Below are positions 8,689 to 16,586 of a DNA stretch of 64,000 nucleotides, piece by piece. Origin of the DNA: Streptomyces sp. 150FB (GTDB taxonomy: Bacteria > Actinomycetota > Actinomycetes > Streptomycetales > Streptomycetaceae); NCBI RefSeq assembly GCF_000818195.1, contig NZ_JTHL01000001.1:9079888-9143887 (forward strand), given 5' to 3'. Position 1 is the first letter of the stretch; each line of letters begins with the position of its first letter. Made by a program: the position numbers and the translations under genes. The notes beneath the pieces are model-generated. The model saw only the letters and a list, made by a program, of their open reading frames with translations, was not told the origin of the DNA and ran no database searches.

Positions 8689-8725
8689 GCGCGGGGCCTG
8701 TGCCTGCACGTACTGCGGCCCGCGC
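8689..8725. terminator. hairpin between convergent genes
   Basis: GCGCGGGGCC (8689-8698) can pair with GGCCCGCGC (8717-8725) with one bulge, in the 51-bp gap between the converging fusion gene and thioesterase-like gene. It has no T-run, as is common in Streptomyces. It could serve both directions. Confidence 0.45.
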
Positions 8726-8739
8726 CCGCGCCCGCGCGT

Positions 8740-9318
8740 TCAGGCGGGCCAGACGCGCAGCTCCTCCTTGATGACGCGTGCGGCGGTGGCGGCGCTGCTA
8801 CCCGCGACCCAGGCGTCGGGCCCCAGCAGCCGGACGGTGAACGCGTCCGGCGAGAGCCGCCGCCAGCCGGCCACGGACCGGTCGGTACCGCCCGGGGCCA
8901 GATCCTCGGCGAGCAACACCGTGACCGGACAGGGCAGCGGGGCGAGAGCGGCCGCTTCGGCGTTCGCTTCGGTGTCCCCGTCGAGGCCCTGGGCGACCGG
9001 GCCAGGCCCGGGGCAGAGCAGCAGATGGGCGGGCGGTGGCCCGGTCCGCACGGCGTGGACGGCGGCGGCCAGGACGGCCGCGCCGCCCGGAGCCCGGCCG
9101 GCCGCGGCGAGCAGCGCCCAGGGCAGCCCGGAAGCCTCGTCAGCCCCGGCGCGTGACAGGGCGCCCGTACCGGCCGGCACCACGACCAGCTCCGGCGCCA
9201 GCTCCCTGAGCAGCGGAACGCCGACGGTGCCCGCCGGGTCCGCCAGCACCAGCCGCAGCACCGGCCGGGACCCCGGGGCCTGGAGGAACTGACGCGCGTC
9301 GAAGGCGGCCGTGCTCAA
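8740..9318 (-). CDS. type II thioesterase-like protein lacking the nucleophile
   Basis: A 192-residue protein starting at a TTG that overlaps the PhyH stop (TTGA); no better start is visible. The layout follows short-chain type II thioesterases: a LVLADPAG strand, a PELVVVPAG strand, WALLAAAGRAPGG where WALFGHSMG is expected (about 67-79), PPPAHLLLCPGPGP, and PCPVTVLLAEDLAP near the acid position. The nucleophile Ser appears replaced by Ala, and the final GGHFFL motif reads GPDAWVAGS. It is also shorter than the usual 240-250 residues. It is probably a non-hydrolytic carrier-protein partner or a decaying editing enzyme. Family assignment is moderate. Confidence 0.6.
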   Translation of the reverse strand: MSTAAFDARQFLQAPGSRPVLRLVLADPAGTVGVPLLRELAPELVVVPAGTGALSRAGADEASGLPWALLAAAGRAPGGAAVLAAAVHAVRTGPPPAHLLLCPGPGPVAQGLDGDTEANAEAAALAPLPCPVTVLLAEDLAPGGTDRSVAGWRRLSPDAFTVRLLGPDAWVAGSSAATAARVIKEELRVWPA

Positions 9319-10079
9319 GACAGCCCGTCCGACAGCCCGAGCGAGAAGTAGTTCTCGAAGCCCAGCAGCCGCCGCATCATGGGCCCGCTCCGCTCGGCGA
9401 CCTCCGGCTTCAGCCCGGCGAAGAAGTTCTGCTGCTGGCGCACGTACCCACGGCAGTAGTAGTTGAGGATGCCGTGCCGGGGCCGATCGGTGGCGTTGGC
9501 CCCCGTCTGGTGCCAGAGCCGCCCGTCGAAGATCATGACGCTGCCGGCCGGCCCACAGACCGGGACAGTCTCCACATCCCCCTCGCCCCGGTCGTAGTCC
9601 GGCTGGCGGCCCAGGAGATGACTGCGCGGCACCACCCTGGTGGCGCCGTTGTCCTCGGTGAAGTCGTCCAGCATCCACATGCTGTTGGCCACGAGCGCGT
9701 ACGGAGGCCACGGCGGCCGGGCAAAGGTCTGGTCGGCGTGCACGTTCATGGAGGCGCCGCCCGGGCCCGCGATGTTCGCATGCGTACTGGACAGCAGGAA
9801 GTTGAAGCCCAGCACCTCCTCCATCAGTTCGAGTGTCGAAGGCTCCTGCACGCAGCGTTCGAACTCCTCGCCTTTGTTCAGAAGGCTGAAGACACGCTGG
9901 TTCCCGCCGTCGTAGAGAAAGGCCGTCTTCTCTTCGCGTTCCTGTTCCGCCACCTCCGTGAGGCGGTTCCTCAACTGCTTGAACTCGTGCGGTGGCAGCG
10001 GGGGTTCGAGAACGCAGTAACCGAATTCCCGAAGATCCTTCACGGCCTTGAGCTTGTTGCCCGTCACGGTCGCATGCAT
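9315..10079 (-). CDS. phytanoyl-CoA dioxygenase (PhyH) family Fe(II)/2-oxoglutarate oxygenase
   Basis: A 254-residue protein with the facial triad H114-x-D116 (NVHADQ) and distal H190 (RLWHQTGAN), plus an Arg near 199-201 placed for 2-oxoglutarate. The family hydroxylates, halogenates or desaturates unactivated carbons; related enzymes act on carrier-bound amino acids. It starts at ATG 10079 with no clear Shine-Dalgarno but an AT-rich stretch immediately upstream, so a leaderless mRNA is possible. It is translationally coupled to the thioesterase-like gene downstream and is separated from the LLM gene by 156 bp. Confidence 0.88.
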   Translation of the reverse strand: MHATVTGNKLKAVKDLREFGYCVLEPPLPPHEFKQLRNRLTEVAEQEREEKTAFLYDGGNQRVFSLLNKGEEFERCVQEPSTLELMEEVLGFNFLLSSTHANIAGPGGASMNVHADQTFARPPWPPYALVANSMWMLDDFTEDNGATRVVPRSHLLGRQPDYDRGEGDVETVPVCGPAGSVMIFDGRLWHQTGANATDRPRHGILNYYCRGYVRQQQNFFAGLKPEVAERSGPMMRRLLGFENYFSLGLSDGLS

Positions 10080-10235
10080 AGGAAGAATTTATCAGCGGAG
10101 GCTGTTCGGCGGAAGAAGAAGGTCCGGAACAGAGAACCAACCGGAACCTCGGCCGGAGAATGGCCGGATGGATAGTGCAGGAAGCGAACGGATGAACGAT
10201 CAGCTAATCGGTCGGCTAATCGGGCAGGTAAACGA
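10080..10235. other. intergenic region with 9-bp direct repeat
   Basis: 156 bp between the LLM and PhyH genes, both leftward, probably carrying a PhyH promoter. GCTAATCGG occurs twice at a 12-nt period (10203-10211 and 10215-10223). No convincing promoter boxes were identified. Confidence 0.4.
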
Positions 10236-11075
10236 TCACGGAAGCAGGACATCGGCCAGCCGGTCCACCTGCGACAGCCGCGCCGCCGTCGGATGGAATA
10301 CCACCTCGTCGAAGCCCGCTTCGGCGAGCTCCTTCATTCGCGCCCGCACCTGCTCCGGCGTGCGCGGTGTTTTCCGGACAAAATCGTCGGCCTCGTCTCC
10401 GAGCACGCCGAAATACTTCCGTACGAAACCGCCGGCCTCCTCCGCCACATCCTCACCCAGCCAGAACCGGGACAGCGCGATCAGCCGGGGTTCCCCCTCC
10501 CGGCCCGCCTCGGCCCACGCCGCACGCACTTTCCCGGCTGTGGGCGCCACCCGCTCCGGCTCAAGTCCGGGCGCGGTCCAGCCGGCCGCCCACCGTACGG
10601 TCCGCCGGACCGCGGCCGCGCTCAGGCCGCCGATGAGCAGCGGCGGTACGGGGCCGGGCAGGTTCCCGGGGTCGTGCCGCTCCCGCAGCCGCGCCAACTC
10701 CGCCACCTGGCCGTCGAAGACCGCGCCCCGGGGGCCGAACTCCCGCTCCGCCGCCTCGAAGTCGTCGGCGCGCACGCCCGGACCGAGGCCGAGGAGGAAC
10801 CGTCCCCCGGCCAGAGAGGCAACCGTGGCCGCCTCCTTGGCGAGCACGGCGGCGGTGGTCAGGGGGGCGACCAGGATGTTGGTGGCCAGCCCGATCCGCG
10901 AGGTCACCGCAGCCGCCGCGGCCAGCACGGACAGCGGTTCATGACCCGGGTAGCAGAGTCGCTGGGTCGCCGCGGCGGTCGAGAAGCCCCGTTGCTCGGC
11001 CCGTACGGCCCACTCGGTCTGGAGCCTTCCGGAGGCCCCGGGGATGGTGTTGGGGAACGCGATGCCGATCTTCAT
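10236..11075 (-). CDS. LLM-class (luciferase-like) F420-dependent oxidoreductase
   Basis: A 279-residue TIM-barrel protein of the bacterial luciferase-like family. MKIGIAFPNT at the start, TSRIGLATNILVAPLTTAAVLAKEAATV (about 58-85) and GGRFLLGLGPGVRADDF (about 90-106) are hallmark segments. In actinomycetes such proteins usually take F420 rather than FMN; the sequence alone does not settle this. The ATG at 11075 is preceded by a weak GGAG. It sits 76 bp downstream of the aldehyde dehydrogenase gene in the same leftward block, so it is likely a tailoring redox step of the cluster. Confidence 0.85.
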   Translation of the reverse strand: MKIGIAFPNTIPGASGRLQTEWAVRAEQRGFSTAAATQRLCYPGHEPLSVLAAAAAVTSRIGLATNILVAPLTTAAVLAKEAATVASLAGGRFLLGLGPGVRADDFEAAEREFGPRGAVFDGQVAELARLRERHDPGNLPGPVPPLLIGGLSAAAVRRTVRWAAGWTAPGLEPERVAPTAGKVRAAWAEAGREGEPRLIALSRFWLGEDVAEEAGGFVRKYFGVLGDEADDFVRKTPRTPEQVRARMKELAEAGFDEVVFHPTAARLSQVDRLADVLLP

Positions 11076-11151
11076 GGGCGGACTCCGCAGCGAAGAAATG
11101 GGGGAGCAGAGGAGGGAACAACGCGGGACAGGGCCGGACGGGACAGGACGC

Positions 11152-12675
11152 TCAGAGCCCCAACAGCCCGTAGGGAGTCGCCGTCACCTCCGGTGATCCG
11201 CTCGACGAGTCGGTGACGGACTGGCGGCGGCGGTAGCCGTCGAGGTCGTTGGTCAGCCGCTCCCAGACCACATCGCCGGGAACCGCCCCGTCGGGCGGCA
11301 GTTCGAGGTCGACCAGCCGGTAGTCGTTCACCCACACCCGTTCGGCGCCCAGCGACTCGGCGACCGCCCGCGCGTGCGCGGGGTCGGCCGACCAGACCCC
11401 GGCGCTCAGCCCGTACCGCGAGCCGTTGGCGATACGCACGGCCTCCTGGTCGTCGGCGGCCCTGATGACCGAGAGGACGGGTCCAAAGATCTCCTCCTGG
11501 GCCACCGTGCTGTCGGGCGCGACCTCGCTCAGCACGGTGGGCAGGAAGTACGCGCCTGCGTCCAGCCCCTCGGGCAGCTCTCCCGCCTCCGGTGCCCTGC
11601 CACCGCACACCAGGCGCGCGCCCTCGGACACCCCGAGCCGGGTGAAGCGCTGGGCCGTACGGGCCTGGTTGCGCGAGACCAGCGGGCCGAGGTCGGTCGC
11701 CGGGCTCATCGGGTCGCCGACCACCAGTCGCCCCGCCAGCTCCCGTACCCGCTCCACGAACTCGTCGTGCACGTCGGCGTGCACCACGGCGCGTGAACCC
11801 GCCATGCACACCTGCCCGTTGTGGAGGAAGATGCCCCAGGCCACCCCGGCGGCCGCCCGGTCCAGATCCGCGTCGCGCAGCACCACGTTCGGCGACTTGC
11901 CGCCCAGGTTCAGCCGGGTCGCCGCGCCGGCCCCCGCCGCGCCGAGGCGGACGCTCTCGCCGACCGCGTCCGAGCCGGTGAACGCCACCAGGTCCACGCC
12001 CGGGGCGCGCACCAGGCTCTCCCCGGTCGTCCCGCCGGGCCCGGTGACCACGTTCACGACGCCCGGCGGCAGCCCGCACTCGTGCAGCAGCCGGACCAGT
12101 TCCAGCGCGGTGAGCGAGGTGAACGAAGCCGGTTTGATCACACAGGTGTTGCCGGCGGCGATGGCCGGAGCGATACGCCAGGCCGCGAGCAGCAGCGGCA
12201 GGTTCCACGGGACGATCGCTGCCACCACCCCCAGCGGATGCCAGCGCAGATAGTGCGGTGCGGCCGCCGTATCGGCCCCGGTGTGCCCCCGGGCCAGCCG
12301 GTCGGACATGTGCTCGGCCCACCAGGCACTCCAGAGGAACGCCGCGTGTGCCCCGGGCACGTCGGCGCCCAGCGCCTTGCGCAGGGTGGTGCCGTTGTCG
12401 CGGACCTCCAGTTCGGCCAGCCGCGGGGACTCCTCGGCCAGCCGTCCAGCGACCCGCCGCAGTATCGCGGCCCGTTCGGGTGGCTCCATCCGGGGCCAGG
12501 GGCCGGTGTCGAAGGCGCGGCGCGCCGCCGCCACGGCCTCGCGCACATCGGCCTCGCCGCAGCGTGGCACATCGGCGAGATGGCGCCGGGTGGCCGGTTC
12601 GAACGACCGGAAGGTCGCCCCGTCGGACGCCTGCGCCGGCCGGCCGTCCACGTACCTCGGGAAGTGCTCGCCCAT
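11152..12675 (-). CDS. aldehyde dehydrogenase family protein with altered general base
   Basis: A 507-residue NAD(P)-dependent aldehyde dehydrogenase. N158 (VPWNLPL), K181 (IKPASFTSL), the catalytic C290 (GQVCMAGSR) and EEIFGPV are in place. The general-base Glu of the usual LELGGKSP motif is Asn here (N256 in RLNLGGKSP). That Glu activates the deacylating water in ordinary enzymes, so this protein may be impaired, act as an acyltransferase-like or CoA-acylating enzyme, or use another base. The ATG at 12675 has GAGGAGG 6 nt upstream. It lies 62 bp downstream of the PPTase gene. Confidence 0.9.
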   Translation of the reverse strand: MGEHFPRYVDGRPAQASDGATFRSFEPATRRHLADVPRCGEADVREAVAAARRAFDTGPWPRMEPPERAAILRRVAGRLAEESPRLAELEVRDNGTTLRKALGADVPGAHAAFLWSAWWAEHMSDRLARGHTGADTAAAPHYLRWHPLGVVAAIVPWNLPLLLAAWRIAPAIAAGNTCVIKPASFTSLTALELVRLLHECGLPPGVVNVVTGPGGTTGESLVRAPGVDLVAFTGSDAVGESVRLGAAGAGAATRLNLGGKSPNVVLRDADLDRAAAGVAWGIFLHNGQVCMAGSRAVVHADVHDEFVERVRELAGRLVVGDPMSPATDLGPLVSRNQARTAQRFTRLGVSEGARLVCGGRAPEAGELPEGLDAGAYFLPTVLSEVAPDSTVAQEEIFGPVLSVIRAADDQEAVRIANGSRYGLSAGVWSADPAHARAVAESLGAERVWVNDYRLVDLELPPDGAVPGDVVWERLTNDLDGYRRRQSVTDSSSGSPEVTATPYGLLGL

Positions 12676-12737
12676 TCGGGCCTCCTCGTCCAGCTCGGTT
12701 CACGGTCGCCGGCCGCCCGTGGAAGCACAGCCACCGG

Positions 12738-13505
12738 TCAGCGGGGCAGGTCGGTCAGCAGGACAGGTCCGGACTCAGGACCCCGGTCGAGCAACTGACC
12801 GACGGACAGCGCCCGGACCTCGATCCGCTCCGCCGCGCCGCTGCCCCGCGGCAGCGCGACGGCCGCGAGACAGGGCTCCGGTACGCAGGCCAGGTCCCGC
12901 ACCTGCCATGACCTGCCGTCGGGTCCCCGGGTGGTGACGGAGCCAGGACGGTCGTCCCGCGCTGTCCCCACCCGGGTGCCAAGGCCCTGGGCGAGCCGCC
13001 CGCCCCACGCCTTGACGCCTGCCTCCTTGCGTACCCACAGCCGGAAGAACAGCTCAGGGGCGCTGAGTTCGGTACGGGAGGCCACCGCCGCCGCTTCGTC
13101 GGCGGGGAAGTACCGCCGCGCGATCCGCGCCGCAGGGACCGGTCGTACGCGCTCCACGTCCACCCCGACCGGGCGCCCGCGCACCACCGCCAGCAGCGTG
13201 AGGCCCCCGGTGTGCGAGAGGCTGAACTCCGGCCCGTCACCGGCTCCCCGGGTGCGCAGTCCGGGTTTGCCGTCGGCACCCCGGACGAAGCACAGATCGG
13301 CCGGCGCGACCCCGGTGAGGCCGCCCAGGCACCGGGCGAGCACGGCATGGCTGAGGGCGAAGGCGTCCCGGTCGGCCGCCGACCGCAGCTTCGCCATCCG
13401 TCCCCGGTCGGCGGCGGGGAGGACCTCCCGCGCGGCCGCCGTCACCCGGGCCGTGGCCTCGGTGGACACGCACCACAGAAGGACGGAGGCGCGCGCGGGG
13501 CTCAT
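12738..13505 (-). CDS. Sfp-type 4'-phosphopantetheinyl transferase
   Basis: A 255-residue protein with the two signature motifs: GVDVERV and FFRLWVRKEAGVKAWG (WxxKEAxxK). These bind Mg-CoA and the carrier protein. EFSLSHTGG upstream is the usual FSLSHT motif. It converts apo- to holo-carrier proteins and is presumably dedicated to the ACP at 5338 and the ACP domain of the 7579 fusion. Its ATG overlaps the P450 stop (ATGA). A pathway-specific PPTase supports real carrier-protein chemistry here despite the absence of PKS or NRPS modules. Confidence 0.92.
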   Translation of the reverse strand: MSPARASVLLWCVSTEATARVTAAAREVLPAADRGRMAKLRSAADRDAFALSHAVLARCLGGLTGVAPADLCFVRGADGKPGLRTRGAGDGPEFSLSHTGGLTLLAVVRGRPVGVDVERVRPVPAARIARRYFPADEAAAVASRTELSAPELFFRLWVRKEAGVKAWGGRLAQGLGTRVGTARDDRPGSVTTRGPDGRSWQVRDLACVPEPCLAAVALPRGSGAAERIEVRALSVGQLLDRGPESGPVLLTDLPR

Positions 13506-14710
13506 GCCGGGGCGCGCAGCCGTACGGGCAGCTCGGCGACACCGAGCGGCAGCAGCTCCGAGGTGTGCACCACGTCATCGGCCGGTACGGCGAGCCGGGC
13601 CGAGGGGTACGCGGCGAGCAGCCGGCCGAGCCCGGTGGAGAGCTGGACGCGGGCGAGGTCGGCCGCCGGGCACGCGTGCGGTCCCGCGCCGAAGGCGAGG
13701 GTCGGCACCTCCGCCCGGTCCACGACCAGTTCGTCGGGCCGGTCGACGACCCGGGGGTCACGGCAGGCCGCCGACACCAGCGGGAGCACCGGGCTGCCCG
13801 CAGGTACGGTGCGGCCGGACAGCTCCACGTCCCGGGTGGCCAGCCGCAACAGGCCGTCGTTGCTCGACGGGTAGAACCGCAGCAGCTCGGCCACCGCCCC
13901 CGGCACCAGCTCGGGCCGCGCCACCAGCCGGTCCCTGGACTCCGGCGCCGCGAGCACCCCGTACAGATGGCGTGCCAGCAGGTCCCGGATCCCGATGTAG
14001 CCGGAGATGACCAGGCCGTGGAGCAGGGTGATCCGGTGGGTGTCGGGCAGTTCCCCGCCGCCGGAGTCCGGGTCGTCGAGTCCGAGCAGTACGGTGGCCA
14101 CGTCGTCGGCCGGGCGCTGACCGCGCTCCTTGAGCAGCGTGGTGAAGGCGTCGTGCAGCCGCTGCCGGCAGGCGTCGCCGTCCGGGCCTCCGTCGCCCCC
14201 TGACATCAGCAGCGTCTCGACGTCGCCGGTGATCTCCCGCCACCGGGCGCCGTCGAAGCCCAGCAGCTCGGTGATGACGCGGCCGGCGAACGGCGCGGTG
14301 TAGGACCGCACCAGGTCCACAGGCCCTGGCTCGTCGGCGAGCCGCAGCAGCAACTCGTCGGCCACGGCCTCGATCCGCGGCCGCCACCGGGCCACCCGGC
14401 CCGGCGAGAACGCCGAGACGACCGGGTTCCGCAGCGCGGTGTGCAGGGGCGGGTCGACGTCGACGATCCCGGTGCCCTGCCCCCTGCCGAGACCGCTGCC
14501 GGGGAGAATCGCCGCCGCGTACCGGCTGAAGACCGGGTCGCTCAGCACCGTCCGTACGTCGGCGGCCCGGGTGACGAGGAAGATCTCGGCGCCGTCGGCG
14601 AGCCGTACCCGCGCGACAGGTTCCTCGGCGAGCAGCCGCCCGTACCGCGGCGGGACGGTGCCACCCGGACCCGCCGGATAGGGGAAGACGTCGCTGTCCG
14701 CCGCGTTCAC
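13502..14710 (-). CDS. cytochrome P450 with non-canonical I-helix
   Basis: A 402-residue class I P450 starting at a GTG that overlaps the upstream stop (GTGA). E275-L-L-R278 is the ExxR pair and FGAGPHACPA carries the heme thiolate C347. The oxygen-activating I-helix motif, normally AGHETT-like, reads SGYIGI at 236-241, so the acid/alcohol pair is missing. This is seen in P450s that rely on substrate or water for proton delivery, or that do peroxygenase, coupling or nitration-type chemistry. It depends on separate ferredoxin and reductase, none of which is encoded nearby. The reaction is unknown. Confidence 0.9.
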   Translation of the reverse strand: MNAADSDVFPYPAGPGGTVPPRYGRLLAEEPVARVRLADGAEIFLVTRAADVRTVLSDPVFSRYAAAILPGSGLGRGQGTGIVDVDPPLHTALRNPVVSAFSPGRVARWRPRIEAVADELLLRLADEPGPVDLVRSYTAPFAGRVITELLGFDGARWREITGDVETLLMSGGDGGPDGDACRQRLHDAFTTLLKERGQRPADDVATVLLGLDDPDSGGGELPDTHRITLLHGLVISGYIGIRDLLARHLYGVLAAPESRDRLVARPELVPGAVAELLRFYPSSNDGLLRLATRDVELSGRTVPAGSPVLPLVSAACRDPRVVDRPDELVVDRAEVPTLAFGAGPHACPAADLARVQLSTGLGRLLAAYPSARLAVPADDVVHTSELLPLGVAELPVRLRAPA

Positions 14711-16146
14711 CCGGTCGCTCCCCGGGGGTAGCGGGTCAGGTGGCGTACGGACGGCGTGGCAGGCTCGAACGGGAAGTCCTGCGCCAGCACCCGATTGTCC
14801 AACTGGTGCTCCACCACGATGGTCCCCGCGCCGTAGTCCTCGGCGATCTGCTCCACGTCCTCCGCGGTCACCAGGCCGTCCGGCCTGCCCAGCAGCCGCG
14901 CGATGCCCTGCGCGGGGGCCAGCAGCTCCAGGGCGAAGCCGCGCGCCAGGTGCTGCCGGCGGGTGTGCGAGGCCACGATCAGGAAGTCCTCGTCGGCGTC
15001 GAAGAGGAAGTGGCAGAGGGCGCGCGCCTCCAGGAAGCGGCGGGGACGCTCGGTGTAGCGGCGGCTCGACACCACGACAGGACCCGGCCCGGCGTCCCGG
15101 CTGCCGTACGCCACCAACCCCCGGTCGATGTAGGGCGTCTGCTCCGTGTAGTACGTGAGGAGCGTGTCCGTCTCGAACCGGTCGGTGTCCGGCACACCGG
15201 CCCAGGCGCGGACCCGGTGCGCCAGCTCGTACCCGAGATGCCAGGGGTTCTCCAGCCTGCCCGGGTCGTAGAACGCCTGCCGCACATCCGCACAGGCGGC
15301 GCGGAGCGCCGCGACGGTGGCGTCGGCGGGCCGCCCGGCCGGGGCGGTTCCCGCGACCTCCCTGGCGCGCTCGATCCAGCCGAGCTGGTCGGTGATCCGG
15401 TCGGGGGCCACCGAGTTGAAGAAGTCGAGCCCCATGGTCTCGGGCAGTTCCCGGGCCGCCCGGACGATGTCCGCCGCGTAGGGCGCGGACTCCGTGTACG
15501 GGTCGAGCCCGAGGCGGGCGGCGGAGCGGCAGAACTCCGCCTCCTCCTCGCCGGTCGCCCGGATCGCGGTCCACTCCTCCTGGAGAGGGGTGCCGGTGAC
15601 ATCGCGTTCGGTGAGCCGGCCGAGGACCGCGTCGACGAAACTTCCCAGCGACTCGGCGAGGGCGTCGGAGCCGACGACCGCGTTCCCCCGGGTGAGGAAG
15701 CGGGTGCCGCCACGGGGGTCCGGGCCGCCGTCGGGCATCCACACGACCCGGGTCTGGGACCCCTCGGGCACGAACAGCACGTCGGGCCAGCGGAATCCGT
15801 CGCAGGCGGCCCGCAGGATGTGCCGCCGCGACCGCACCCACCAGGAGCCGCGGGCGTCGCCGACGCCGTTGCGGTAGGCGAAGCGGAGCTGGGAGATCTG
15901 CGTCCCCGGGCGGGCATCGGCCAGCAGCGACCACCAGTTGAAGGCGATCCACTCGGCCAGCGGGTACAACGAGCCTGTGATGTAGGGCCGGACCGTGCCG
16001 GCCTCCGGGTCCTCCACCACCGTCAGCGGCGGCAGCGAGCCGATGGACATCTCCAGATCGGCCCAGGTGGCGGCGAGTTCACCGCCCGCCGTGGTGGGCG
16101 GCTCCTGCCATTTCCAGCTCAGGGAGAAGTCGGGAAGTGTGCTCAC
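14707..16146 (-). CDS. large protein with degenerate ImmA/IrrE-like region
   Basis: A 479-residue protein of uncertain function. The GTG at 16146 overlaps the stop of the upstream small gene (GTGA) and is preferred over the ATG at 16164. The C-terminal third reads like an ImmA/IrrE metallopeptidase: ARALCHFLFDAD where AHELGHLLLH is expected, then SHTRRQHLARGFALELLAP (the 'ExxANxFAAxLLMP' helix), and IAEDYGAGTIVVEHQLDNR. The HExxH zinc site is lost, so protease activity is unlikely. The N-terminal 250 residues, rich in Trp and Pro, were not recognised. It may be a structural or binding partner of the 117-residue protein encoded just upstream. Confidence 0.5.
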   Translation of the reverse strand: MSTLPDFSLSWKWQEPPTTAGGELAATWADLEMSIGSLPPLTVVEDPEAGTVRPYITGSLYPLAEWIAFNWWSLLADARPGTQISQLRFAYRNGVGDARGSWWVRSRRHILRAACDGFRWPDVLFVPEGSQTRVVWMPDGGPDPRGGTRFLTRGNAVVGSDALAESLGSFVDAVLGRLTERDVTGTPLQEEWTAIRATGEEEAEFCRSAARLGLDPYTESAPYAADIVRAARELPETMGLDFFNSVAPDRITDQLGWIERAREVAGTAPAGRPADATVAALRAACADVRQAFYDPGRLENPWHLGYELAHRVRAWAGVPDTDRFETDTLLTYYTEQTPYIDRGLVAYGSRDAGPGPVVVSSRRYTERPRRFLEARALCHFLFDADEDFLIVASHTRRQHLARGFALELLAPAQGIARLLGRPDGLVTAEDVEQIAEDYGAGTIVVEHQLDNRVLAQDFPFEPATPSVRHLTRYPRGATG

Positions 16147-16496
16147 GCGAGTCCCTCCGGCCATTCACTCGGGTGCAGGGTGTAGCCGGTGTAGTGACCG
16201 GGGGAGTCCCCGGTCAGCCGGAACTCGTGGACCACGTCACCGGCGCGGTACCACGCGTAGCGGGGAAACCCGCGGTCCCACGGGTGTCCCAACAGGCCCT
16301 CGGCCAGCGCCGCGCGCAGCAGATCGGCCGGGGGCCGGTCGCCGGGGCCCTCCCAGGTGAGCGCGTCCGGGGTCGCGGGAGACCACTCGGTGAACCGCGC
16401 AGCGCCGGCCAGTTCCTCCCGGTTCGTCTCCCCGCCCGGCTCGGTGAGGGACCTGCGCCGTTCACGCCGTCGTTCGGGTGCTCGTACCTCGGGCAT
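16143..16496 (-). CDS. small protein of unknown function
   Basis: A 117-residue protein, start ATG 16496 with GGAGG 5 nt upstream; a GTG at 16508 is an alternative. The N-terminus is very basic (PERRRERRR), the rest is aromatic-rich with WDRGFPRYAWYRAGDVVHEF and a TGYTLHPSEWPEGL ending. No family was recognised. Its stop overlaps the start of the IrrE-like gene, so the two products are probably made in step and may interact. It follows the second phosphodiesterase-like gene in the other direction of the leftward block, 90 bp away. Confidence 0.65.
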   Translation of the reverse strand: MPEVRAPERRRERRRSLTEPGGETNREELAGAARFTEWSPATPDALTWEGPGDRPPADLLRAALAEGLLGHPWDRGFPRYAWYRAGDVVHEFRLTGDSPGHYTGYTLHPSEWPEGLA

Positions 16497-16586
16497 GGAG
16501 ACCTCCACAGGGAGAGAGGAAACGGAACAGAGGGAAGCGGAAGCGGAAGCGGAGTTGGGTAGGACCTGCGCGGCGCGCCGGGCGGC

